Both the position numbers and the translations under genes were made by a program. The notes under the pieces were generated by a model. It saw nothing but the letters and a program-made list of their open reading frames with translations, was not told the DNA's origin and made no database searches. Shown piece after piece: positions 33,569-43,074 of a stretch of DNA of 64,000 nt. Position 1 is the first letter of the stretch; each line of letters opens with the position of its first letter. The stretch is from the NCBI GenBank assembly GCA_002381185.1, contig DFOA01000063.1, positions 8,867-72,866 on the forward strand. The letters are read 5' to 3'. The stretch comes from Firmicutes bacterium UBA3553. GTDB lineage: Bacteria; Bacillota; Clostridia; Tissierellales; Sedimentibacteraceae.

Positions 33569-35947
33569 GTGCAGAAAAACTATGATTTTAAACAAACAGA
33601 AAAAGAAATGCAAAATTTTTGGAAGGAAAATTCTATCTATGACTTTGATTTCGAAAGTCAAAAAGAAATCTATTCTATTGACACACCGCCGCCCACCGTT
33701 AGCGGCAGCCTGCATATAGGACACATATTCTCTTATACACAGGCGGAAATGATAGCACGCTTCAAACGCATGCAGGGTTATAATGTTTTTTATCCTTTCG
33801 GCTTTGATGACAACGGTCTGCCAACAGAAAGGCTTGTTGAAAAGGAAGAAGGAGTTATTGCAAAAAATCTTCCAAGAAGCGAATTTATTAAAAGATGCGT
33901 TATGACATCTGCAAAATACGAAAAAGAATTTAAAGATTTATGGCAATCTATGGGATTCTCAGTTGACTGGTCTCTCCAATATGAAACTATTAACCCAATG
34001 GCCCAGAGAATATCACAAAAATCTTTTATCAGGCTTTTGAAAGATGGGAAGGCGTATATGAAGGAGTCACCGGTTTTGTGGTGTACCGAATGTCAGACTT
34101 CAATAGCTCAAGCGGAGTTAGAGACCATTGAAAAGGATACTGACTTTAATTTCATCAAATTCAAGATAGACGAAGAAGAACTGATAGTTGCAACTACAAG
34201 GCCTGAGCTTTTGTATGGCTGTGTGTGTCTGTTTGTAAACCCGGAGGACGGCAGATATAAAAGATATATCGGAAAAAAGGCAATAGTACCTTTATATAAT
34301 TACGAGATTCCGGTATTGGCAGATGAAAAGGCTGATATCTGCAAAGGAACAGGTGTTGTAATGTGTGCAACTTTTGGCGACAGTACTGATGCAGAGTGGT
34401 ATGAAATTCATAAACTGCCTCATAGGAAAGTTATTTTACCTGATGGAACAATAGATGAAAGTGTTCCTTTGATTGGAGGGATGAAGGTCCTGACAGCCCG
34501 CAGACATATTACAGATATTCTTTTTGAAAGAGGAATTCTTCTGGAGTCAAAAAGTATTAAACATACTATTGCTGTACATGAACGTTGTGGAAAAGAAATC
34601 GAGATTATGCTGTCAAAACAGTGGTACATTGATATTCTCACCAATAAGGAAATGTTTTTAAAAGCTGCCGATAATATCAATTGGTATCCTGAGCATATGA
34701 AAAACAGATATACATCCTGGGTTGAAAATCTCAAATGGGATTGGTGCATATCCCGCCAGCGTTATTTCGGTGTCCCTTTTCCCATATGGTACTGCAAAAA
34801 CTGCGGGAAGGTTGCGGTTGCCGATGAAGAGCTGCTTCCGGTAAATCCTTTTGAAACAAAACCGGGGAACCCATGTTCTTGCGGATGTGATGAGTTTATT
34901 CCGGAGAGCTCTGTTTTTGATACATGGGCTACTTCATCAGTAACTCCTCAGATAAACGCAAAATGGTGTGAGCAAAATGATATTTCGGATAAAATTTTAC
35001 CCATGAACTTGAGGACACAAGCTCATGAAATTATACGAACATGGGCATTTTATACAATAGTTAAAAGTCTTTACCATACAGAAAAAATTCCCTGGAGGGA
35101 TATAATGGTTTGCGGTTTTGTTCTCGCTAAAAAAGGAGTAAAAATCAGCAAATCAAAGAGCAACTCGGAGTTATCACCCAAATTGCTTATTGAAACCCAC
35201 TCTGCCGACGCTATAAGATATTGGGCTGCTAATTCCAAACTTGGAACAGATACTTTTTTTTCAATTGATGAATTAGGTATAGCCAAAAGATTTATAACAA
35301 AACTGTGGAATGCAGCTAAGTTTTCAATATCTCACTTACAAGATATTAAGACGGATGCTGACATGGAGCTGATGCCTGTAGACAGATGGATAATCGAGCG
35401 ATGTAAACAAACAGCTATTAATGCAAGAAGGTATTTTGAACAATATGAAATAGGATCGGCAAGACATGAGATTGATGAATTCTTCTGGAAGGATTTGTGT
35501 GATTATTATCTTGAAATTGTTAAAGAGCGTTTATATCAGCCTGAAGTGCACGGATATAAAGAACGGCAGTCAGCACAACATGCCCTATATTATTGCATGC
35601 TCAATGTATTAAAGCTGTATGCTGTTTATGTTCCTCATATTACCGAATATATATATCAGGAATTTTTCAGACAGTTTGAAAGCAGCATTTCTATTCATAA
35701 TTTATGCTGGGAAACTAACGAGTCAGTTGATAATGAAATGATCCTTTTCGGAGAAAAACTTAAGAATGTTATTGCTGAAACAAGAAAGTATAAGTCTGAA
35801 AATGCTATGTCAATAAAAACTGAAATAGAAGAAATTACAATTGAAGCCGATGAAAAATTCAGGGAATTGTTTAAGCAGACCATAAATGATATAAGGGCCT
35901 GTTGCCGGTCAAAGAAAATAACGCTAAACATACCGCCAGACAATTGA
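33569..35947 (+). CDS. valS: valyl-tRNA synthetase, short (archaeal/actinobacterial-like) form
   Basis: A 792-residue class I synthetase: PPTVSGSLHIGH (HIGH signature at 49-52), FGFDDNGLPTERLVE typical of the non-classical ValRS line, an editing domain, a zinc-ribbon-like segment WYCKNCGK, then the KMSKS loop as KISKS (525-529) and the anticodon-binding domain. The C-terminal coiled-coil arm of the usual 880-residue bacterial ValRS is missing. It charges tRNA-Val. GTG start with AAGGAGG upstream. The T-box leader supports the specificity. It may be an auxiliary copy. Confidence 0.92.
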   Translation: MQKNYDFKQTEKEMQNFWKENSIYDFDFESQKEIYSIDTPPPTVSGSLHIGHIFSYTQAEMIARFKRMQGYNVFYPFGFDDNGLPTERLVEKEEGVIAKNLPRSEFIKRCVMTSAKYEKEFKDLWQSMGFSVDWSLQYETINPMAQRISQKSFIRLLKDGKAYMKESPVLWCTECQTSIAQAELETIEKDTDFNFIKFKIDEEELIVATTRPELLYGCVCLFVNPEDGRYKRYIGKKAIVPLYNYEIPVLADEKADICKGTGVVMCATFGDSTDAEWYEIHKLPHRKVILPDGTIDESVPLIGGMKVLTARRHITDILFERGILLESKSIKHTIAVHERCGKEIEIMLSKQWYIDILTNKEMFLKAADNINWYPEHMKNRYTSWVENLKWDWCISRQRYFGVPFPIWYCKNCGKVAVADEELLPVNPFETKPGNPCSCGCDEFIPESSVFDTWATSSVTPQINAKWCEQNDISDKILPMNLRTQAHEIIRTWAFYTIVKSLYHTEKIPWRDIMVCGFVLAKKGVKISKSKSNSELSPKLLIETHSADAIRYWAANSKLGTDTFFSIDELGIAKRFITKLWNAAKFSISHLQDIKTDADMELMPVDRWIIERCKQTAINARRYFEQYEIGSARHEIDEFFWKDLCDYYLEIVKERLYQPEVHGYKERQSAQHALYYCMLNVLKLYAVYVPHITEYIYQEFFRQFESSISIHNLCWETNESVDNEMILFGEKLKNVIAETRKYKSENAMSIKTEIEEITIEADEKFRELFKQTINDIRACCRSKKITLNIPPDN

Positions 35948-35956
35948 AAAAATCAA

Positions 35957-35994
35957 AATAACCCTTGTAATAACAGTATACAAGGGTTATTTTA
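35957..35994 (+). terminator. intrinsic terminator after valS
   Basis: AATAACCCTTGTA (35957-35969) pairs with TACAAGGGTTATT (35979-35991), followed by T residues. Confidence 0.88.
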
Positions 35995-36040
35995 GTTAAA
36001 ATCCGCACATAAATAAAGAGATAAACTTAATAAAATTATA

Positions 36041-36069
36041 TTGACAAAACTAAAAAAGTTTATTATACT
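36041..36069 (+). promoter_or_regulatory. sigma-A promoter of the GIY-YIG/AAA-VWA operon
   Basis: TTGACA at 36041-36046, 17-bp spacer, TATACT at 36064-36069; 111 bp before the first gene. Confidence 0.8.
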
Positions 36070-36082
36070 TCAATAAGTTGCT

Positions 36083-36114
36083 AGTAATTTAGTAATTTAG
36101 TAAAAGAGTAAAAC
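36083..36114 (+). repeat. octamer tandem repeat in operon leader
   Basis: Four 8-bp units: AGTAATTT at 36083 and 36091, then AGTAAAAG at 36099 and AGTAAAAC at 36107. They start 13 bp after the -10 box, that is at about the transcription start, and could be a binding site for a regulator. Confidence 0.5.
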
Positions 36115-36179
36115 AAATTATAATCTTAAATCGTTTGAAATTCAGTAAGAAAGATAAATAAATCTATGGAGGTTTTAAA

Positions 36180-36527
36180 ATGAATGAAATGAGAAAAAGA
36201 AAATTATTAATGGAATATAAACATAGAAAGCCGGAAATGGGGATATTTGTGTTTGAATGTATTTCTACAGGAAAGAGATATATTGGATGTACAAATGATA
36301 CAAAAAGCACTGTAAATGCTAATCGGTTCAAGTTGGGAGCGGGTCTGCACAAGAATAATAATTTGCAAGCTGATTGGAATAATTATGGAGAGCCTAATTT
36401 TTCTGTCAGGGTGTTGGAGATACTTCCTTATGATGAAAAAGATGAGACAAAAACAGATTATAGTGTGGAATTAGAAGCATTGCGTGATAAATGGATCAAA
36501 AAGGAGGAAAATTCCGAGGTAATTTAA
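36180..36527 (+). CDS. GIY-YIG nuclease-family protein
   Basis: A 115-residue single-domain protein. The motif is present as GIFVFE (21-26) and YIGCTND (34-40); an Asn-rich segment and the later region with FSVRVLEILPY follow as in other clostridial GIY-YIG proteins. Active members cut one DNA strand using Mg2+; here the classic second-half Arg and Glu residues may be present (Arg at 49, Glu at 70s) but I cannot prove activity. Start by GGAGG. It lies 12 bp before the AAA/VWA gene. Confidence 0.8.
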   Translation: MNEMRKRKLLMEYKHRKPEMGIFVFECISTGKRYIGCTNDTKSTVNANRFKLGAGLHKNNNLQADWNNYGEPNFSVRVLEILPYDEKDETKTDYSVELEALRDKWIKKEENSEVI

Positions 36528-36539
36528 GGAGTGAAAATT

Positions 36540-38768
36540 ATGGAACAAAATAAAGACATTTATAACATAGGCGAAAAGGAATACTTTTTATCGCCGGATA
36601 GGATATTTACTGATGAAGAGAAAGCTTTGATATGGAAGAAACCACTGTCTCATAAAACAAGTTCAGAGGAAATCAGGATATGTAATGAGGTGAAGCGCAA
36701 TTGGAATCGCGGAGAAATGAAAATTGCCAATATACTTTTAGAAGGAGATGCAGGTTCTGGAAAAACCCAGCTTGCAAAAGCTTTATCAGCTGATTTTGGA
36801 CTTCCATATGCTAAGGTAACCTGTTTTGCAGATATGGATAAGTCAGATATTATAGGTGCGATATTGCCTGTCATTTCTGAAGATAAATTGGAGAAAATTA
36901 AAGATGAGGATAAAAAGGCCTTAAAAGCGCTGTATGAAAGTGATGGATTCCAAAGTGCAACAGAAGTCCTGGTTAATGTATTGGGTATAACAAATGAACA
37001 GGCAGCTTTAAAAATGAAATATTTGATAAAGATAGCACAAGAGAATTTTATGAATGATACGGTTGAATACAGATTTTATCCATCCGAAATTATAAGAGCT
37101 TATCGCAACGGATATTTGTTAGAAATACAAGAACCGACCGTAATCAGGGATGCGGCGGTATTAATGGCTTTAAATTCTGCGCTGGAGTTAGACGGCAGCA
37201 TAAATCTTCCGACAGAAATTATCCGCCGCCATCCTGATTGTATAGTAATAATTACTACAAACCGTAATTATTTAGGTTGCAGGCCTTTAAACGAATCTTT
37301 GCGCGACAGAGTTCAGCATACTGAAAGGATGGATTTGCCGAGTAAAGAAATTATGATAGAACGCGCTGTTTCAAAAACGGGATTCAGCAATTATCCATTG
37401 CTTGAAGTATTGGCTGATACAATTATCATATTGGATAAAACAGCTAAGGCCAATGCTATTAAAGGAGTTGCCGGAATGCGTTCATTCTTTTACTGGGTGG
37501 ATGCCATTGCTTTTGGTTCATCAATTAAAAAATCGCTTTACCACAAGGTAATCTACAAGATTACAACAGATTTTGAAGAAATTAAAATACTGGAAGATGC
37601 ATTAAAGAGGCACAAGATATTTGAAGAATTAAGTGAATTTGAAAGTAATAAAAAAAAACTCCAATATTCAGAAGTAGCGGAGATTAAAACCTGGGGAAGT
37701 GTTGAATCAGATGATATGGAAGCCGATTCTGATGAAAATGCAATAGCTCTGAGAAAATCGCCGGAAAGCGAAGAAAGTTCATCCAGGGTTTCTGATGAAA
37801 TCGGAGAAACTGACAGCACTGATTTAGGAGAGGATGGATTACCTAAATATCATCAGCTGAATCCTGAACATAATTCTGAAAATGAAAAAAGCGAAGAAGA
37901 TAAATTCAGGAAAAAATTAAATCAGGAGGCAAGAAAAGCAGTATCAGAATCAATTCATAAAAAGGTAAAATTGATAGTTCACAGGCCTGAATGGGATATG
38001 AAGGATCAAGAAGAATATATTGAATTGAGCAAAGAAATAATGCCCATAATCAGAGAAATTGCAAGAAAGACCGAACCTTTGCTGGAGCATGATGTTTCCG
38101 CCGAGTTTGCAAAAAACCACTACTATGGCAGTAAGTTTCAATCTGATAGTGTTGTTTATAAAGACTTCAGATGCTTTTCTAAAAAACTGCCTCCAAATGA
38201 GTCTCCATCCCTTGCAGTTGGGCTGAGAGTAGATGAGTCCGCATCCATGACAGCTTTCGGAAGATTAGAAGCAGCAAAGCGTGCAGTTGTTGCAGTATAC
38301 GAATTTTGTAAAATGTGCGACATACCTGTATTGGTTTATGGAGATACGGCTGATGTTTCGAAATTAGAACAAATGTCCATATTTGCATATGCAGATTTTG
38401 ACAAAGATGATTATAGCAACAGATATAGACTGATGAAAATTCGCGGACGCAGCAATAATCGCGACGGCATGTCACTTAGAATTATTTCGGAAAGATTATT
38501 AACTACAAACCAGCAGACGAAGCTATTGATTAGTATAAGTGATGGGCAGCCCAAGGCTATGGAAGATTATACAGGAAGTAAAGCTATCAACGATATGAAG
38601 CAGACTATTGCTGAGTTTGAAAGAAAAGGTATTACATTTTTGTCAGCTGCCATAGGTCATGATAAAGATATTATTAATGATATTTATGGAGAACACAGAT
38701 TTTTGGATATTACAAATCTAAATGAATTTCCTGCAAAGCTTGTTCGAGTTATAGCCAGGTATTTGTAA
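36540..38768 (+). CDS. MoxR/CobS-like AAA+ ATPase fused to a VWA domain
   Basis: A 742-residue fusion. The N-terminal AAA+ module has Walker A GDAGSGKT (about 69-76), an IIVITTNRNY-like sensor region and a MoxR-type order. A highly charged acidic linker (about 380-450) leads to a CobT/NorD-type C-terminal von Willebrand A domain with the metal site DESAS beginning at Asp565. Such pairs act as chaperones that remodel or load metal into protein partners; usually the two parts are separate genes. Start taken at ATG 36540, with AAGGAG at 36526-36531. Target unknown. Confidence 0.88.
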   Translation: MEQNKDIYNIGEKEYFLSPDRIFTDEEKALIWKKPLSHKTSSEEIRICNEVKRNWNRGEMKIANILLEGDAGSGKTQLAKALSADFGLPYAKVTCFADMDKSDIIGAILPVISEDKLEKIKDEDKKALKALYESDGFQSATEVLVNVLGITNEQAALKMKYLIKIAQENFMNDTVEYRFYPSEIIRAYRNGYLLEIQEPTVIRDAAVLMALNSALELDGSINLPTEIIRRHPDCIVIITTNRNYLGCRPLNESLRDRVQHTERMDLPSKEIMIERAVSKTGFSNYPLLEVLADTIIILDKTAKANAIKGVAGMRSFFYWVDAIAFGSSIKKSLYHKVIYKITTDFEEIKILEDALKRHKIFEELSEFESNKKKLQYSEVAEIKTWGSVESDDMEADSDENAIALRKSPESEESSSRVSDEIGETDSTDLGEDGLPKYHQLNPEHNSENEKSEEDKFRKKLNQEARKAVSESIHKKVKLIVHRPEWDMKDQEEYIELSKEIMPIIREIARKTEPLLEHDVSAEFAKNHYYGSKFQSDSVVYKDFRCFSKKLPPNESPSLAVGLRVDESASMTAFGRLEAAKRAVVAVYEFCKMCDIPVLVYGDTADVSKLEQMSIFAYADFDKDDYSNRYRLMKIRGRSNNRDGMSLRIISERLLTTNQQTKLLISISDGQPKAMEDYTGSKAINDMKQTIAEFERKGITFLSAAIGHDKDIINDIYGEHRFLDITNLNEFPAKLVRVIARYL

Positions 38769-38969
38769 TGGAGTATAAAAATGATTATTACCCGGAATAA
38801 TACACAATTTGCGTTTGCACAAGTCCTTACAGCCTGATATACAGATATCAACAGATAGCGGGCTAAAAGGGTATGTGCGAAATTCATTGCCATGGAAGCA
38901 TAATTATATATTGTATTAATTGAGAAACAGATATATAATTTAGTAAAATATTGCATTCGAGGGATTATT

Positions 38970-39434
38970 ATGGAATGGAGCGAACTATTTAATATAAGCC
39001 AGATGCCTTCTGTTAAGGACATAAAAGCTTATATCGGGAAATCAGAGCCAATCTGGAATGAACTTACTTCGTTTATTGAAGATACGTACAATGTAAGCTC
39101 TCAAATATCATACAGCAAATGCTCTGCACAGCCAGGCTGGAATATAAAATATAAGAAGTCTGGTAAGTCGCTGTGCACACTCTATCCGATGGAAGATTAT
39201 TTCATTGCTTTAATTGTGGTAGGGGCAAAAGAAGAGGATGAGGTAAAAATGGCGATGGATGCAGGAATGTTTACGCCGTATGTCATGGAACTATATCAAA
39301 AAACCGCATTTTCCGCCGGTGGGCGATGGCTGATGATAGAAGTTAAGAATAAAGAGGTGTTAAACGATATTAAGGCTTTAATGAAGATAAGAGTTACTCC
39401 CAAAAGTAAACTGAAGATGAAGAAATCTCTATAA
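38970..39434 (+). CDS. DUF3788 family protein
   Basis: A 154-residue soluble protein of the DUF3788 type: it has the PIWNELTSFIEDTYNV opening, the central WNIKYKKSGKSLCTLYP block and the GGRWLMIEVKNKEVLNDI end. Members resemble YdhG/MmcQ-like small domains, function unknown. GAGGGA precedes the ATG. It ends before a terminator, so it is monocistronic. Confidence 0.82.
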   Translation: MEWSELFNISQMPSVKDIKAYIGKSEPIWNELTSFIEDTYNVSSQISYSKCSAQPGWNIKYKKSGKSLCTLYPMEDYFIALIVVGAKEEDEVKMAMDAGMFTPYVMELYQKTAFSAGGRWLMIEVKNKEVLNDIKALMKIRVTPKSKLKMKKSL

Positions 39435-39479
39435 TTAATTTACAAAAGGTGTATGTGTTTTATCAGCTGTTGAGTGAAA

Positions 39480-39541
39480 CCTGAGCTTCATGCTGACTAG
39501 GCCCGGATAGAGTTTAGTCAAAGCTCAGGAGTTCTTTTTTT
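39480..39541 (+). terminator. branched terminator after DUF3788 gene
   Basis: CCTGAGCTT (39480-39488) pairs with AAGCTCAGG (39521-39529); inside, TGACTA and TAGTCA form a second stem. A run of T follows on the plus strand. Confidence 0.8.
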
Positions 39542-39542
39542 A

Positions 39543-39965
39543 CTATCTCAGTAATGGCATACTTCCGGTCAGCCTGTTGACCTTTTTCTTATCTCCGTAC
39601 AGAAAGAGACCCAGGTAGTTGAAGTTATCTTCTGGACTTGAACCGGCGGATGCGGCATATTCTTCATATGTATTGCATGCCTGAGCTATATCTGAAAAGT
39701 CTACTGCGGTTACATCTTCAAAATCTGGAGTATACAGCTTTCTTCGGATGGTTTTAAGTTCCGACTTGTCTCCTTTTAAAACAGGAATTGGTCGTGTAAC
39801 AATGCCCTTGTGTACTTGACCAGATCCGTCATTTACATCATGACCTATAATTTCCGGGACTAATCCTCCGATAGTAATCCCTAAAATAGCTGAGGTATTT
39901 GCTATGACCCCTGTGGGAAGATCCGCATCAATCACAAGTACGCATTTAATGTCTTTGGTTATCAT
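39543..39965 (-). CDS. DUF2000 family protein
   Basis: A 140-residue DUF2000 protein: the opening KCVLVIDADLPTGVIANTSA and the later block for a Rossmann-like peptidyl-tRNA hydrolase-type fold (NYLGLFLYGDKKKVNRLTG) are characteristic. Function is not established. The start is set at 39965, with GGAGAG at about 39972-39977; it overlaps the end of the upstream AraC gene by 20 bp, so the regulator and this protein are translationally coupled. Confidence 0.85.
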   Translation of the reverse strand: MITKDIKCVLVIDADLPTGVIANTSAILGITIGGLVPEIIGHDVNDGSGQVHKGIVTRPIPVLKGDKSELKTIRRKLYTPDFEDVTAVDFSDIAQACNTYEEYAASAGSSPEDNFNYLGLFLYGDKKKVNRLTGSMPLLR

Positions 39966-40803
39966 ATGGTATCTCTCCTTTTTGTTCTTCATTCATAAAT
40001 ATTCGCATGTATTGTCCTGGGGTGAGGCCGATTAGTTTTTTGAAAAAGTTGGAAAAGTGGCTCTGGTCGCTAAAACCTGTGCATAGTGCGGCATCTGCGG
40101 GAGATGTGCCTTGCTCCAGCAATTTTTTTGCTTTATCTATGCGTATTGTCTGCAGATAGCTATAAGGAGAAATTCCCCTTTCCTTGGTGAACGACCGCAG
40201 GAAATGGTACTTGCTCATTCCAGCAAGGGAACCTAATTCATCAAGTGTAATTGATTTATCATAATTTGTTTCTAAATAATTGCACACTGATTTAAAGCCG
40301 GAACAAGGATTCTGTTCTCGGGTGCTGGTGTCATTGCCGGCATATTCCTGAATAAGGTGACCGATAAGGAACAAATACAGTTCCTCCTTTACAAAGTCGG
40401 TTTCTCCGCGGCATATCATCTTGTGCAGTTCCTGCAGAGAATTGGCAAGATCACTGCGATAAAGCACCGGTTGTGAAAAGTTGGAAAGAAACTCCTGCCC
40501 TGTTATGTCGAATGCCGTTTTTTTCATAATTTCTTTTTTGATGTTGATGCAGCGATAATCCAGAGTTTTACCGTCAATCTGTTCACAAGAATGAACATCT
40601 CCCGGATTGAATAAGGTTATGTCACCCGGGCTGATTATATATTCATGATTTTTGCACAGCAGGTACCGCTGCCCGGCTTCAATAAATCCGATAACATAGT
40701 AATCATGAAAGTGATTGGGAAATTTTTGCATTACTCCTTGAAACCTGTATGCCTCAATGTGCAGCTCTGAATCGTAGCAGACAGTCCTGATTTCTTTTTC
40801 CAT
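39946..40803 (-). CDS. AraC family regulator with cupin sensor domain
   Basis: A 285-residue regulator: N-terminal AraC-binding cupin (HFHDYYVIGFIEAGQR, then SPGDITLFNPGDVHS) and two C-terminal helix-turn-helix motifs (SITLDELGSLAGMSKYHFLR and PADAALCTGFSDQSHFSNFF). It probably senses a small molecule and controls the DUF2000 gene that overlaps it. GAGGG lies before the start. Confidence 0.92.
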   Translation of the reverse strand: MEKEIRTVCYDSELHIEAYRFQGVMQKFPNHFHDYYVIGFIEAGQRYLLCKNHEYIISPGDITLFNPGDVHSCEQIDGKTLDYRCINIKKEIMKKTAFDITGQEFLSNFSQPVLYRSDLANSLQELHKMICRGETDFVKEELYLFLIGHLIQEYAGNDTSTREQNPCSGFKSVCNYLETNYDKSITLDELGSLAGMSKYHFLRSFTKERGISPYSYLQTIRIDKAKKLLEQGTSPADAALCTGFSDQSHFSNFFKKLIGLTPGQYMRIFMNEEQKGEIPYDNQRH

Positions 40804-40968
40804 TTTTTTAACCCTCGTTTATTTTTACATTAAAATTATAACATAAAGAATTAAGGTGGGCTTGAATGATATTGCTATTTTTTAAAAGATTAAAATATAT
40901 AAAAGGTAAGAGTATCATGTAATAATAGAAATGTGATTCTTGCAATCAATATTCGAAAGGAAAAAGCT

Positions 40969-41502
40969 ATGAGAATTATTATTTTACCTGAAAAAAAGAT
41001 AAATAAGAATATGTACTTCATATATTATTGCATTATGTTAATTGCTTTTATAATTATTGGTTTATCTGCTTGTTCCAACTCTCCAAAAGAAAAAGAGGAA
41101 ATTATTTATAAAAAAATCGGTGATGAAGTTGTTCTCGAAACACTTAATTTGAAAATAAACAGTGTGGAAGAAAAACAATTAATCAGCTCATATTATGGTT
41201 CAGCAGCAGAGGCGGCAGAAGGTGCCAAGTTTGTATTGGTTGTATTAGAAGTCAAAAATACAACAGATACATCTTTTGCATTTTTATCTGATTTAAAACT
41301 TATAGACGATAAAGGACGTGAGTTTGATTCTTATCCTTATACTATAGGCAATATAGACAACTATATTGAAAACAGGAAGTTATCGCCTGATATAAAAGAA
41401 ATAGGTTATCTGGTTTATGAAATACCCGCAGATTCTGAAAGTTACAGTATTCACTCATTTAAAGAAGATACAAATGAATTGTACGACATTAAATTAAGAT
41501 AA
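40969..41502 (+). CDS. DUF4352 lipoprotein
   Basis: A 177-residue lipoprotein: basic N-terminus, hydrophobic segment with lipobox ending GLSAC, then a beta-sandwich domain of the DUF4352/telokin-like type (KINSVEEKQL, VLVVLEVKNTTDTSFAFLSD, FDSYPYTIG). Such domains sit on the cell surface in Firmicutes; role unknown. The start was taken at 40969 behind AAAGG; an extension to 40933 adds no known feature. Confidence 0.8.
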   Translation: MRIIILPEKKINKNMYFIYYCIMLIAFIIIGLSACSNSPKEKEEIIYKKIGDEVVLETLNLKINSVEEKQLISSYYGSAAEAAEGAKFVLVVLEVKNTTDTSFAFLSDLKLIDDKGREFDSYPYTIGNIDNYIENRKLSPDIKEIGYLVYEIPADSESYSIHSFKEDTNELYDIKLR

Positions 41503-41535
41503 AAAAGTAAAATTATTAACTGAGGTGGAATTATA

Positions 41536-42249
41536 ATGGCTATGTGGAACCCCTGGCGAGGTTGCCATAGATATAGTGAAGGTTGCAGGTATTGCTATAT
41601 TCATAAAGGCGACAGCAAAAGAAACATTGATACAAATAATATTGTAAAGACAGATAAATTCTATGCTCCCATTGATAAAACAAAAAAAGGCGAATATAAA
41701 ATCAAATCGGGGCAGACAGTATATCTATGTTTTTCTACTGACTTTCTCATCGAAGAAGCGGATGAATGGCGTAAGGAATGTTGGACGATGATAAAAGAAC
41801 GTCCTGATTTGAACTTTATTTTTTTAACCAAGCGAATAGAAAGATTTATGCAGTGCGTTCCTGAAGATTGGAACGATGGATATGATAATGTAACGGTCGG
41901 CTGTACAATAGAAGATCAGGAAACGGCGGATCACAGATTAAGTATCTTTGATAAGCTTCCTATAAAACATAGAAATATTATATGTCAGCCGCTGATTGAA
42001 AATATCACCATTGAAAAACATCTTAACAATATTGAATTGGTGGTTGTAGGGGGAGAATCGGATAAAAACGCAAGACCTCTAAATTATGACTGGGTTCTTT
42101 TAATTAGAGAACAATGCCTGAACAACCATGTTCCTTTTGAGTTCAGACAATGTGGAACGCATTTTATTAAAGATGGAAAAACATATATTTTGAAAACTAA
42201 AGATTTGTGCTCGCAGGCCCAAAAAGCAAATATTAATTTTGCCTTTTAA
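41536..42249 (+). CDS. DUF5131 (phage Gp37/Gp68-like) Fe-S protein
   Basis: A 237-residue DUF5131 protein: WNPWRGCHRYSEGCRYCYIH gives the cysteine triplet Cys10, Cys17 and Cys20, a radical SAM-like Fe-S motif with a longer first spacing. FLTKRIERF and VGCTIEDQETADHR follow, and the end has VVGGESDKNARPL as in other members. Homologues occur in phages and bacteria; proposed to act on nucleotides or DNA, unproven. GAGGTGG precedes the ATG. Confidence 0.85.
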   Translation: MAMWNPWRGCHRYSEGCRYCYIHKGDSKRNIDTNNIVKTDKFYAPIDKTKKGEYKIKSGQTVYLCFSTDFLIEEADEWRKECWTMIKERPDLNFIFLTKRIERFMQCVPEDWNDGYDNVTVGCTIEDQETADHRLSIFDKLPIKHRNIICQPLIENITIEKHLNNIELVVVGGESDKNARPLNYDWVLLIREQCLNNHVPFEFRQCGTHFIKDGKTYILKTKDLCSQAQKANINFAF

Positions 42250-42374
42250 TTATGAATCAATCTGCCTTTATCTGTGAGATTATTTTATAAAATAGTTTAT
42301 CAGGCAGAAGTGTATTGCTAATTTGTATAATAATAACTAATCAATTTGTTATTAGTTATAAATGAAGAGGAGAG

Positions 42375-42800
42375 ATGAAAATGGTTATACCATATATTAC
42401 ATTTGAAGGAAATTGTAATGAAGCATTGAAGTTTTATAAAAAAGCGTTCAAAAGCGAAGTAAAGATGTCACAGCCGTATGGAGACTATATTCCTGAAGAA
42501 ATTGAAACCCCGCCCGTGAATCTAAGTTCATGGATCTTACATGCTGAAATGGAGATATGTGGTACGAAATTCTGGTTTGCCGATGAGGTGCGGCCGGCAT
42601 CCAAAGGAAGTATGATAAAGTTAACTGCAGCGGTATCTACATCTGAAGAAGCAAAGGATATTTTTGAAATGTTAAATGTCGGCGGATATGTCAGCCTTCC
42701 GCCTACGGAAACATTCTACAGTACATTTCATGCGGCATTAACGGATAAGTTTGGAGTTAGTTGGAATATTGTAGCAGAAGAATCACCTGATAAATTATAG
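42375..42800 (+). CDS. VOC family protein (PhnB/3-demethylubiquinone-methyltransferase-like)
   Basis: A 141-residue PhnB-type glyoxalase-fold protein: MVIPYITFEGNCNEALKFYK, then ILHAEMEICGTKFWFADE and the end FHAALTDKFGVSWNIV. Function unknown. The ATG at 42381 has better spacing to GAGGAGA (42366-42372) than the ATG at 42375, so the protein may be two residues shorter. A terminator follows at 42902. Confidence 0.85.
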   Translation: MKMVIPYITFEGNCNEALKFYKKAFKSEVKMSQPYGDYIPEEIETPPVNLSSWILHAEMEICGTKFWFADEVRPASKGSMIKLTAAVSTSEEAKDIFEMLNVGGYVSLPPTETFYSTFHAALTDKFGVSWNIVAEESPDKL

Positions 42801-42901
42801 TTACCCCTTATTATTGCTTTTGGTAACCACTGGAATGATGGGTCTGCCTTGCAGGGTTACAGTTAAAACAGAGTATGCTTAAAATTTTAAAGATATCCGT
42901 G

Positions 42902-42940
42902 CTGCCGGAAAAGTCATGTATAAGACACCGGCAGTTTTTT
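42902..42940 (+). terminator. intrinsic terminator
   Basis: CTGCCGG (42902-42908) pairs with CCGGCAG (42928-42934), then six T. Confidence 0.8.
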
Positions 42941-43074
42941 AATTTTGAAGACAGATAAATTTATTGGAGAGTTTAATTATAGTTATATCTTTTTACCTAA
43001 AAACAGCAATTTATATTAAGACTGTTCTGAAAAGGAATGATATAATGTATACTGATAAATATGGAGGTGAGATA

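Noticed and set aside
42964..43074. N-terminal extension of the HTH protein
   Set aside because: It has no ribosome site and a composition unlike AraC proteins, while GGAGG lies directly before the GTG at 43075.
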